From: Arcobacter sp.
GTDB taxonomy: Bacteria > Campylobacterota > Campylobacteria > Campylobacterales > Arcobacteraceae
DNA length: 35,287 nt
Direction: 5' to 3'
NCBI GenBank assembly: GCA_015663165.1
Contig: DQSS01000313.1
Coordinates: 1 to 35,287 of the forward strand
Part shown: in pieces, positions 10,001 through 18,176 of the stretch
How positions within the stretch are numbered: position 1 is the first letter of the stretch
How the letters are laid out: every line of letters starts with the position of its first letter
Notes under the pieces: model-generated
Seen by the model: the letters and a program-made list of their open reading frames with translations, nothing else
Database searches by the model: none
Told to the model about the DNA's origin: nothing
Translations under genes and position numbers: made by a program

Positions 10001-10813
10001 TTAGTTAATAATTGTTTGGGATAATACTTCTGCTTTATTATCATATAATTTTAACTTAAATGCATTACTTGCTTGACCATCTTCATCGATATCTATAATA
10101 GCAATTTGAAGTATAGCTTTACAGTTATTTGGTACATTAAAATGTCCACCTAAACCTGTAAGTGCTTTTTTGATTGGAACATCGCTTTCCATACCTATTA
10201 CATTGTCTCTACACCCAGTCATACCGATATCTGTAACATAATATGTACCATCACTTATTTCAGCATCATCAGTTCCTATATGGGTATGTGTACCACATAT
10301 AGCAGAAACTTTACCTTGTAATAATTTCATCATAACTCTTTTTTCAGCAGTAGCTTCCGCATGAAAATCTATAAATATATGTTTAATACCATCAATTTTA
10401 AGTTTTTCTACAAGCTCAACAGCATGAGTAAATGGATTTAAAACTTGTGGCATACAAAATAATCCCATAAGATTTACGACTGCAAGTTTTTCATATCCTA
10501 TTTGGACAACCTTTACTCCACTACCTTGAATCCCAACTGGGTAATTATCTGGTCTTAATACATCTTTTGTTTCAAGAAGTACCAACATATCTTTTTTCTT
10601 ATCCCAAGAGTGATTACCGCCTGTTATTAGATTGATTCCATATTTAAAAAGTTCATCTGCATTTTTAATAGTTAGACCAAAACCATGACTTGCATTTTCA
10701 CCATTTGCTATAACAAAATCAATATTATGTTTTTGTATTAAGTTCTCTAAATTGTGTTGTATTATTTTTCTACCAGGCCTACCAACAATATCCCCTATAA
10801 ATGCTATTCTCAA
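10001..10813 (-). CDS. YmdB-like (TIGR00282 type) metallophosphoesterase
   Basis: 270 aa; MRIAFIGDIVGRPGRKIIQHNL, ANGENASHGFGLT, GGNHSWDKKD, IFIDFHAEATAEK, GTHTHIGTDDAEI; TTG start overlapping the stop of the upstream small ORF. Confidence 0.92.
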   Translation of the reverse strand: MRIAFIGDIVGRPGRKIIQHNLENLIQKHNIDFVIANGENASHGFGLTIKNADELFKYGINLITGGNHSWDKKKDMLVLLETKDVLRPDNYPVGIQGSGVKVVQIGYEKLAVVNLMGLFCMPQVLNPFTHAVELVEKLKIDGIKHIFIDFHAEATAEKRVMMKLLQGKVSAICGTHTHIGTDDAEISDGTYYVTDIGMTGCRDNVIGMESDVPIKKALTGLGGHFNVPNNCKAILQIAIIDIDEDGQASNAFKLKLYDNKAEVLSQTIIN

Positions 10814-10980
10814 TTTTTCTTCTTTTCTTTTAGTTCTTTTTTTGTTTTTAATATATTACGAATAAGTAATCCTATAAAAAACACCGCAATTATACCATTT
10901 ATACTTGCATTTACAAAGTCATTTTCCATAAAAAACATATATGCCAAATATGTAAATACACCAGATATGATTAAGCACAT
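10810..10980 (-). CDS. small membrane protein (56 aa)
   Basis: Hand-translated, absent from the ORF track because it is short: MCLIISGVFTYLAYMFFMENDFVNASINGIIAVFFIGLLIRNILKTKKELKEKKKN; fits between the flanking genes with coupled starts/stops, two predicted TM segments. Confidence 0.65.
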   Translation of the reverse strand: MCLIISGVFTYLAYMFFMENDFVNASINGIIAVFFIGLLIRNILKTKKELKEKKKN

Positions 10981-10981
10981 A

Positions 10982-12037
10982 TTATATTGCTTTTATTTCA
11001 TTTGTACAGCATATAGCTGAAGAGAATGCCCATTGGAAATTATATCCACCAAGCTCTCCTGTCACATCTACTACTTCACCTATAAAATATAAATCTTTTT
11101 GTAGTTTACTTTGAAATGAATTTGTTAATTCATTTGTATTTATTCCACCTTTTGTAACTTCAGCTTTTGTATATCCAAAATTTCCAGCAGGTGACATAGC
11201 ATAGTTATGTACATCTATATCATTTGCTTTAATTGCTGCTCTTACTCTTTTTGGCAAATATGAATTTTTAGAAGGTAAGAAGTCTATAGTAAAATTACCT
11301 TTTTGCCAATATAAAGATGTAGATAAAATTACTGGTCCACTACAACCTTTATGAGTAAAAAGCATTTTTCCTTCTAGTATTTTTATATCTTGGTTTTTAT
11401 TTGAAATAGTAATTTTAGCATCAACTGATAAACCACTAAGTTCTTTGAACCAAAACTGATCTTTTTGTACGGTAAAGCCAACAAGTGCTGGATTTAGTTT
11501 ATTTATACTATGTCCAAAAAACTTAGCACAAGTAAAGCCAATATCACTAGCACCCAAACTAGCATAAGACAGTCCACCACTAGCAATAATAAGTTTTTTT
11601 GCTTGTAGTGTACCTTTATTTGTTTTTATTACATAGTGTTTATCGTAGCTTATATCACTTACTTTTGTATCTAATTTTAATGTACAATGTGAAATAAGAG
11701 ATGAAAACATATTTAATACATCTTCAGAGGAGTTACAGAAATATGTACCTTTTACAATTTTAGGGTTTATTTTTGGTTTTACATTATTTGAAGATAAGAA
11801 TTTTAGTAAGTCTTTGTTTGAAAAAGTAGTTAGTGTTTCTTTTATAAAAGCTTTATCGCCTAAATAGTATGACTCATCAAGGTATTCATTTGTGATATTA
11901 CATTTACTACCACCACTTATTTTAATCTTTTCACCAATTTTACTATTTGAATCTACTATACAAACTTTATGATTATATAGTTGAGAAGCAGCCATAATAC
12001 CACTTGCTCCTGCACCTAATACAAGAACATCATACAT
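10982..12037 (-). CDS. BaiN/HI0933-like NAD(P)/FAD-dependent oxidoreductase
   Basis: 351 aa; VLGAGASGIMAA, GEKIKISGGSKCNITN, ASGGLSYASLGASDIGFTCAKFFGH, FIGEVVDVTGELGGYNFQWAFSSA. Confidence 0.92.
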   Translation of the reverse strand: MYDVLVLGAGASGIMAASQLYNHKVCIVDSNSKIGEKIKISGGSKCNITNEYLDESYYLGDKAFIKETLTTFSNKDLLKFLSSNNVKPKINPKIVKGTYFCNSSEDVLNMFSSLISHCTLKLDTKVSDISYDKHYVIKTNKGTLQAKKLIIASGGLSYASLGASDIGFTCAKFFGHSINKLNPALVGFTVQKDQFWFKELSGLSVDAKITISNKNQDIKILEGKMLFTHKGCSGPVILSTSLYWQKGNFTIDFLPSKNSYLPKRVRAAIKANDIDVHNYAMSPAGNFGYTKAEVTKGGINTNELTNSFQSKLQKDLYFIGEVVDVTGELGGYNFQWAFSSAICCTNEIKAI

Positions 12038-12048
12038 AAAATAAATAC

Positions 12049-12822
12049 TTAGTAATATGCTCTTACAATTGTCCCTTTATTGTGAGACTTTGATGTAATA
12101 GTATAGTTTGTTGGAAATATATTTAGTTTAGTTTTTGAATTTTGATTTATGAACCATATTGTTTCTTCAACTCTTTTACTTGATAGTCCAACATCTGCAA
12201 ATTTTTCTAGTCTATCTATAATTGAAGGTGTAACATTTAGTTTCGTTAATACATCTAAATTTTTCTTAAATTTTTTCAAATATAAAAAGTCTTCATTTGA
12301 CAAAAGACCAATAACTTCAAAATATTTTGCATCTTTATTTTTATTCAAAAATGAAAGTATATCTTTTGCACAAGTGCTACTTAGTTGGTCATCATTTGTT
12401 TTCATATCGTAACATTTTGCTACATTGAATTTATTTACGTTAAAACTATTTGTTGATACTAATTTTGTTACTATGGTTGTATCTTTTACAACTTGAATAT
12501 CTTTTACGATTTTTGTATTTACAATAGTTTTAACTTTTTGATTTTTAAGTTTTGCATTTAAATTTTCAATTTGATTTATTAGCTCTTGTGTATTATTAAA
12601 AGGTATATTACTTTTTAAAGTGTATTCATCTTGCGTAGCATATGATAAATCATCAAAGTTAATAGTTGATTTTTGTTTGTAGTTGTTTTTAAAATCATCT
12701 TTAGAAATGATTTCGTAGCTAGTATAGAAATAAATTCCTACGCTAAAGAGAATAGCTGTCAATGCAGCTAAAGTATATGTAAGGTAACTATGAGCTTCAT
12801 TTTTATTTATATTTTCACTCAC
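12049..12822 (-). CDS. hypothetical membrane-anchored periplasmic protein
   Basis: 257 aa; single N-terminal TM (YLTYTLAALTAILFSVGIYFYTSY), then coiled-coil-like and C-terminal domains; compact position between two minus-strand genes. Confidence 0.7.
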   Translation of the reverse strand: MSENINKNEAHSYLTYTLAALTAILFSVGIYFYTSYEIISKDDFKNNYKQKSTINFDDLSYATQDEYTLKSNIPFNNTQELINQIENLNAKLKNQKVKTIVNTKIVKDIQVVKDTTIVTKLVSTNSFNVNKFNVAKCYDMKTNDDQLSSTCAKDILSFLNKNKDAKYFEVIGLLSNEDFLYLKKFKKNLDVLTKLNVTPSIIDRLEKFADVGLSSKRVEETIWFINQNSKTKLNIFPTNYTITSKSHNKGTIVRAYY

Positions 12823-12824
12823 AA

Positions 12825-14306
12825 TTATTTTCCTTGTCTACCTCTTGAACCGCCTCTTGAACCGCCTCTTGAACCACCGTCTCTGCTTCTTCCTCCGCCA
12901 GAACCACCTCGTCCGCCTCTGAAGTTTCCACCTCGTCCGCCTCTTCTGTTTCTTCCTCCGCCGTTTCCACCTCTATCATTTTTCATTCTTTCTAGTAAAA
13001 ATTCAATATCTTTTTGAGATTTACCGATATTATTCTTACCTTTAACTTTTTGTTGATTAGCTAAAATTGTAGCAAGTTTATATGCAATAGTAGATAAATC
13101 AAACTCTTCTTTTAAAGAATCAATTAAATCACAAACAGCATCATCTATATGTTGACCTTTGATTTGATTTATGAAACCATCTTGGTTTTTGTTTTTAACA
13201 TCATCAATTGTAGGGATGATTTTAGCTTCCATTTTAGCACCAACATCAGCTTGAATTTTCTTTAATGATCTAAATTCACTAGGAGTTACAATAGAAACAG
13301 CAACGCCAGTTTTACCACCTCTTCCTGTTCTTCCTATTCTATGTACATAAGGCTCAGCATCAAATGGTAACTGGTAGTTAAATACGTGAGATATATTTTT
13401 AACATCGAGCCCACGAGCAGCAACATCAGTTGCAACAAGTACTTCAATAGCATCAGCTTTAAATGATCTAATTACTTCTTCTCTTTGTCTTTGCTCCATA
13501 TCTCCATGAAGACCTTTTGCACTATAACCTTGAGATACAAGGTAAGTTGCTAATCTATCAACATCTCTTTTCATTTTACAGAACACGATTGATTTAGAAG
13601 GGTTTTTAAAATCAAAAAGTCTCATTAAAGCATCATCTCTTTCATATTCTTCTACAACATAGTATGACTGAGTAATATTTTCATTTGTGATATCTTTTTT
13701 AGCAATTGAAACATGCTTAGGATCTTTAAGAATCTTTTCTGCAAGTTTTTTAATTGGTGCCGGCATAGTTGCAGAGAATAATAATGTTTGTCTATCTTTA
13801 GGAACAAACTTGAAAATATTTTTAATATCTTCTAGGAATCCCATATCTAACATCTCATCGGCTTCATCTAAAATTACGAACTTTGGAGATATTTGGATTT
13901 GGTTATTTTTAAGTAAGTCTAAAAGTCTACCTGGAGTTGCTACAACGATTGAAGCACTTTGTATATGCTTAATTTGTCTTGAATATGATGTTCCACCATA
14001 AACTGTTGCTGTTTTGATATTTAAGTATTTTCCAAACTTAAATAATTCATCAGAAACTTGCATTGCAAGTTCTCTTGTAGGACAGATAACTAGAGTTTCA
14101 ACTGTACCATCACATTTCATTTTGTTTAAAACTGGTAATCCAAACGCTGCTGTTTTTCCTGTACCTGTTTGTGCTTGTGCAATGATATCATTACCTTCAA
14201 GAATAATTGGTATAGCATCAGCTTGTACTGGACTTGGTTCTGCAAAACCTGCTTTATTTATAGCTTGGTTAAGCTCATCTTTAAGATTAAAATCTTCAAA
14301 TTTCAT
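12825..14306 (-). CDS. DEAD-box ATP-dependent RNA helicase with C-terminal RGG/GGSR-rich tail
   Basis: 493 aa; AQTGTGKTAAF, PTRELA, DEADEMLDMGF, SATMP, HRIGRTGRGG; tail GGNGGGRNRRGGRGGNFRGGRGG..GGSRGGSRGGSRGRQGK. Confidence 0.96.
   Translation of the reverse strand: MKFEDFNLKDELNQAINKAGFAEPSPVQADAIPIILEGNDIIAQAQTGTGKTAAFGLPVLNKMKCDGTVETLVICPTRELAMQVSDELFKFGKYLNIKTATVYGGTSYSRQIKHIQSASIVVATPGRLLDLLKNNQIQISPKFVILDEADEMLDMGFLEDIKNIFKFVPKDRQTLLFSATMPAPIKKLAEKILKDPKHVSIAKKDITNENITQSYYVVEEYERDDALMRLFDFKNPSKSIVFCKMKRDVDRLATYLVSQGYSAKGLHGDMEQRQREEVIRSFKADAIEVLVATDVAARGLDVKNISHVFNYQLPFDAEPYVHRIGRTGRGGKTGVAVSIVTPSEFRSLKKIQADVGAKMEAKIIPTIDDVKNKNQDGFINQIKGQHIDDAVCDLIDSLKEEFDLSTIAYKLATILANQQKVKGKNNIGKSQKDIEFLLERMKNDRGGNGGGRNRRGGRGGNFRGGRGGSGGGRSRDGGSRGGSRGGSRGRQGK
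12840..12880. repeat. short 12-bp tandem repeat within the helicase tail (codes GGSR repeats)
   Basis: Repeated CCTCTTGAACCG on the + strand (three near-perfect copies plus degenerate flanks). Confidence 0.8.
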
Positions 14307-14466
14307 ATTTTTTCCTTTTTATACTGAACTGTGTAATAGAAAAGTATAAATTTAAAATTTAAATTTTGAAAGATTTATATTCGAATTTAGGAGGTAAGTT
14401 CTTTTCATTCTTCTATTGTGTTATTCAGATTAATCGCATTTTAGCTAAGTTATACTTAATATTAGA

Positions 14467-14472
14467 TATAAT
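14467..14472 (+). promoter_or_regulatory. predicted -10 element TATAAT upstream of the DUF234 gene
   Basis: TTAGATATAATTATC upstream of the AAAGGGATACTTC ATG context at 14502. Confidence 0.5.
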
Positions 14473-14501
14473 TATCTCATTACATGATAAAGGGATACTT
14501 C

Positions 14502-15386
14502 ATGATACTTAATCAACTATCAATAACAGACCAATTTAAATCATTTTGTACACACAATCATATTACAGATATGGGAAAGGCAATTGAATACTTTGCTGTT
14601 TTTGGTGGAATAAAAATTGCTGCTAGAATTGAACAACCAATAGAAGAGCAAATAGAAGATAAGATATTTGCCAAATATAAATACTTACGAAATGATATAG
14701 GTGAAATAACAATGGGGAATAATGAACACCATGCTATTTTATCTGCAATTGCCCAAGGTGATAGAAGAACAAATTCTGCTTTTAGAAAACTAAAAATATC
14801 ATTCAACGATGGAATTGAAGCAGTTGATAAACAATGTTCAAGAAGAATGTTAAAGCTTGAAAAATCAAGATTTGCATTAGCAAATCAAGAGTTCAACGAA
14901 GCAATTTCAGAAAAACTATTTTTCACTACTCCATTTGCACATTTTTGGTTTGCATTTGTATCTCCTGTATTTAAAGGTATAAGAGATGGAAACTTTGAAG
15001 AAGCATTAAAAGCTTGGGAAAATAACAAAGCAGAATTTACATCAACTGTATTTAATCAACTAAGCCATGAAGTTCTAAAAAATGTAATAGCAAAAAGTGA
15101 TGATAGAATTGTAAATATAGGAAGATATTGGGATGAAAAAATTTCAATAGATTTAATAGCAACGACAAAAGAAAATAAACTTATACTAGGATCTACAAAA
15201 TTTACGAACTCTAAAGTTAAAAAAAGTGAATTAACAAAACTTAAAGAGATAGCAAAACAACTAAATTTAGAAGTTGATACTTATGTATTATTTTCTAAAA
15301 AAGGTTTTTCAAATGAACTTAAATCTTTAAAAGGTGAAAACCTAAAGCTATTAACACCTAGAAATTTTTCTGTTATTTCTCAATAG
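14502..15386 (+). CDS. DUF234-domain protein lacking the usual N-terminal AAA ATPase domain
   Basis: Track ORF begins at 14484, but ATG 14502 has a better RBS (AAAGGGA). C-terminal NIGRYWDEKISIDLIATTKENKLILGSTKF and VDTYVLFSKKGFSNELK match the DUF234 pattern known from archaeal/bacterial ATPases. Confidence 0.75.
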   Translation: MILNQLSITDQFKSFCTHNHITDMGKAIEYFAVFGGIKIAARIEQPIEEQIEDKIFAKYKYLRNDIGEITMGNNEHHAILSAIAQGDRRTNSAFRKLKISFNDGIEAVDKQCSRRMLKLEKSRFALANQEFNEAISEKLFFTTPFAHFWFAFVSPVFKGIRDGNFEEALKAWENNKAEFTSTVFNQLSHEVLKNVIAKSDDRIVNIGRYWDEKISIDLIATTKENKLILGSTKFTNSKVKKSELTKLKEIAKQLNLEVDTYVLFSKKGFSNELKSLKGENLKLLTPRNFSVISQ

Positions 15387-15916
15387 TTAGTTTACGTTAG
15401 CACAAGCAATTGGTGCTTCTAAAGATGTTTCATTTTGAACATAATCATATAAGAAAAAAGAATTTCTATATTTATCTGCTTGAAAGCCTCTAACATACTT
15501 ATCATTTGCTACAGGATATACAGAACTTATTTTTGATGTTGCTTTATCCTTATCTAATGCATTTGTACCTATCCATACTATAAAAGCATCGTTTGTGCAA
15601 ACAATAACTTTTACTAATTTTAAAGACCCATCTAGGGTATCAAAATTTGGTATAGTTACACCCAGTTTTAGCCTTAATTTTTCCTCTTCAGATGGAGTCA
15701 TAGAATGACTAATAGCAAGATATTTTCCATGAACTGCGTGATATAATATCTCACCTCGAATAATACTTTTTATAAGAGTTATTCCCTCAACTGTTTTACT
15801 TTTTCTGATATATTTATCATATTGAGGTACTGCAACCCCCAGCAAGAACAGCTATAATAGCTACAACTATCATCATTTCAACTAATGTAAATGCTTTTTT
15901 ATTAGCAATATTTCAT
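15387..15916 (-). pseudogene. type IV prepilin-like gene with disrupted reading frame at the 5' end
   Basis: Main frame 15387..15845 (LLGVAVPQYDKYIRKSKTVEG..). Immediately upstream in another frame is KKAFTLVEMMIVVAIIAVLAG, a class III prepilin leader/helix. One extra G in GGGGG at 15836-15840 would explain the shift. The coupled ATG at 15916-15914 is also out of frame with the leader. Confidence 0.75.
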
Positions 15917-16656
15917 TATCCTAGAACTTTATCCAAAGTATATTTCATATCTTCATCTAAGTCTTTCATATTTGACCTCATCCAGTTTAAATATCCAGAA
16001 TCTTCTTTTGCAACTTCTGCTACTTTTCGACCTTTATGTTTGCCAAACTTAAACTCTTGAATCAGTACAGGTGTTTTTGTAAGTTCACATAGTTTTTGCA
16101 TAGGATTATACTCTGGGTATTCTTCCATAACTCTTTTTACTAACTTAGATAAAAATAGTTTCATTACAAGAACATCACCTATTGCATCGTGTGCTTTTAT
16201 AGTTATACCTAATGTACTAGCTTCTGCTTCTTCTACTTTATATAAATCAAGAGCATATCGTAAATATTGAAGTCTATGATAAGGCATATCGGGGTATAGA
16301 TGCTTAGCACATCTTAAAGTATCTATTAAAGAATAGTTATTTACAAACCCTTCTTTTTCTAACATAGTTAAATCAAAATTTATATTATGCGCTATTAAAT
16401 AATTTGACACCGAATTTAATTCTAAAATTTTACGATAGCAAGATGTTTGTATAAAAGGAACTTTTCCTTCTAGTTGAGTAGGTACTATATTATGAACTTC
16501 CATTGCTTCTATTTTAATAGCTACTTCACAAGAACACATCTCATCATAAACTTCAATATCTGTTTTACTATTTACAACCATCGCTCCAATTTGAATAATT
16601 CTATCTTCAGCTGAAGCTCCTGTTGTTTCTGTATCAAATAATACATATTTTGCCAT
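15916..16656 (-). CDS. DnaQ-like 3'-5' exonuclease with C-terminal DUF3820-like domain
   Basis: 246 aa; VLFDTETTGASAEDRIIQIGA, IAHNINFDLTML, AHDAIGDVLVMK; C-terminal FKFGKHKGRKVAEVAKEDSGYLNWM. Confidence 0.9.
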   Translation of the reverse strand: MAKYVLFDTETTGASAEDRIIQIGAMVVNSKTDIEVYDEMCSCEVAIKIEAMEVHNIVPTQLEGKVPFIQTSCYRKILELNSVSNYLIAHNINFDLTMLEKEGFVNNYSLIDTLRCAKHLYPDMPYHRLQYLRYALDLYKVEEAEASTLGITIKAHDAIGDVLVMKLFLSKLVKRVMEEYPEYNPMQKLCELTKTPVLIQEFKFGKHKGRKVAEVAKEDSGYLNWMRSNMKDLDEDMKYTLDKVLG

Positions 16657-16669
16657 TTAATTTATCCTT

Positions 16670-18175
16670 TTAAATATCTGGTATTTCTACAATTGGTTGA
16701 TCAAAATCTACTGGTATATCTATATGAGTTTCTTCAAATTCAGCTGGTATATCAATATGTGTAGCAACTTCAACATCTGAAACACTATCATATGTAGTAA
16801 CAACAGGTGCTGCACCATGAGGAGCATCTTTATCTACAAATTTAGTAAGCTCTTTATGGAAGTCCAGTTTAACTGTACCTGTTGGTCCATTTCTTTGCTT
16901 TCCAATTATAATTTCTGCTTCTTCTATTGGTTTATCTATAAAGGCACTTTTATAGTCTTCACCCTTATCTTTTGATTCTTTTTCTTTTCTTTGCTCATCT
17001 CTTTCTTTATATACATCATCTCTATATACAAACATAATAATATCAGCATCCTGTTCAATAGAACCAGACTCCCTAATATCACTAAGCATTGGTCTTTTAT
17101 CTGGTCTTGCTTCAAGCCCTCTATTTAGCTGAGAAAGTGCTAAAATAGGAACATCCATTTCTCTTGCTAAAAGCTTAAGACCCCTTGATATTTCAGATAC
17201 TTCTTCATGTCTTGCTTTATTTCCTGTACCTTGCATAAGTTGAAGATAATCTATTATTATCATCTTTACATTATTTTGTGGGTTTCCTGCAATTTTTCTA
17301 ACCCTTGCTCTTAGTTGATTTATATTAACTGAACCACCATCATCTACAAATAGCTTTTTTGTATTTAAGTCTTCAAAGGCTTGTGTTACTTGACTCCATT
17401 GTTTATCATCTAAGTCACCTTTTCTTACATTTTGTAAAGGTATTCTAGTCTTAGATGATATCAATCTCATCATAAGTTGTTCTGCTGGCATCTCTAAAGA
17501 AAAGAATATAACTCCCGCTCCATTTTCAATATTTTGTAATGCTGTATTTAATACAAAAGATGTTTTTCCCATAGCTGGACGTGCCGCAATAATAACTAAA
17601 TCACCAGCATTAAACCCAGTAGTTTTACGGTCAAGTGCATCAAATCCTGTAGTTTCTCCTATTAAGTATGCATTTCCTTGGGCTTTCATCTTTTCCATAT
17701 GTACTAAAGTATCTGTTGTGATTTTATACATATCTTTAAGTTCACTACTAGCACTATCTGTAGTTATCTTATATAAAGCATTTTGTACATAATCAATAGC
17801 TTCAGCAGCTGGTAATTCTTCTTCTATTGTTACTTTCTTAATTTGAGTTGCTAATCCTATTAGTTCTCTCTTAACTGATGAATCTTTTATCTCTTTTGCA
17901 TAAGCCATTGTATTAGTAATAGCGTTTGCAGATAATATTTCAATAAGTATAGAATCATCTACATCTTTTTGATCTACTCTTTTTCTAATAAACTCTTCAT
18001 CTATAGGTAAATCTTGTGAATTTAAAAGTTCCATAATTTCAAATACTTTTTTATGCGCAGGCAAATAAAAGTCTTTTGGTTTTAAAACTCCAAGCAAATC
18101 TTCTATAATTTCTGGATTAAAAAGTATTGAGCTTAGTACTGCTCTTTCAATATTCAGTGCATAAATGTTATCCAT
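16670..18175 (-). CDS. dnaB: replicative DNA helicase DnaB
   Basis: 501 aa; N-terminal NIERAVLSSILFNPE, AARPAMGKTSFVLN, FFSLEMPAEQLMMRLIS, IIIDYLQLMQG, LALSQLNRGLEARPDKRPMLSDIRESGSIEQDAD. Confidence 0.97.
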   Translation of the reverse strand: MDNIYALNIERAVLSSILFNPEIIEDLLGVLKPKDFYLPAHKKVFEIMELLNSQDLPIDEEFIRKRVDQKDVDDSILIEILSANAITNTMAYAKEIKDSSVKRELIGLATQIKKVTIEEELPAAEAIDYVQNALYKITTDSASSELKDMYKITTDTLVHMEKMKAQGNAYLIGETTGFDALDRKTTGFNAGDLVIIAARPAMGKTSFVLNTALQNIENGAGVIFFSLEMPAEQLMMRLISSKTRIPLQNVRKGDLDDKQWSQVTQAFEDLNTKKLFVDDGGSVNINQLRARVRKIAGNPQNNVKMIIIDYLQLMQGTGNKARHEEVSEISRGLKLLAREMDVPILALSQLNRGLEARPDKRPMLSDIRESGSIEQDADIIMFVYRDDVYKERDEQRKEKESKDKGEDYKSAFIDKPIEEAEIIIGKQRNGPTGTVKLDFHKELTKFVDKDAPHGAAPVVTTYDSVSDVEVATHIDIPAEFEETHIDIPVDFDQPIVEIPDI

Positions 18176-18176
18176 A

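Noticed and set aside
10754-11020. 88 aa + strand ORF
   Set aside because: Overlaps ymdB-like, the 56 aa microprotein and the flavoprotein gene on the opposite strand; low-complexity Phe/Ser-rich antisense frame.
12840-12880. Possible CRISPR-like or minisatellite array
   Set aside because: 12-bp repeats without spacers, in frame and coding for GGSR.
12790-13017. Proline-rich 75 aa ORF on the + strand
   Set aside because: Antisense of the glycine/arginine-rich helicase tail; composition is a by-product of the GGN/CGN codons.
13687-14349. Two + strand ORFs over the DEAD-box helicase
   Set aside because: Fully or largely antisense to the well-supported helicase; no independent motif or RBS.
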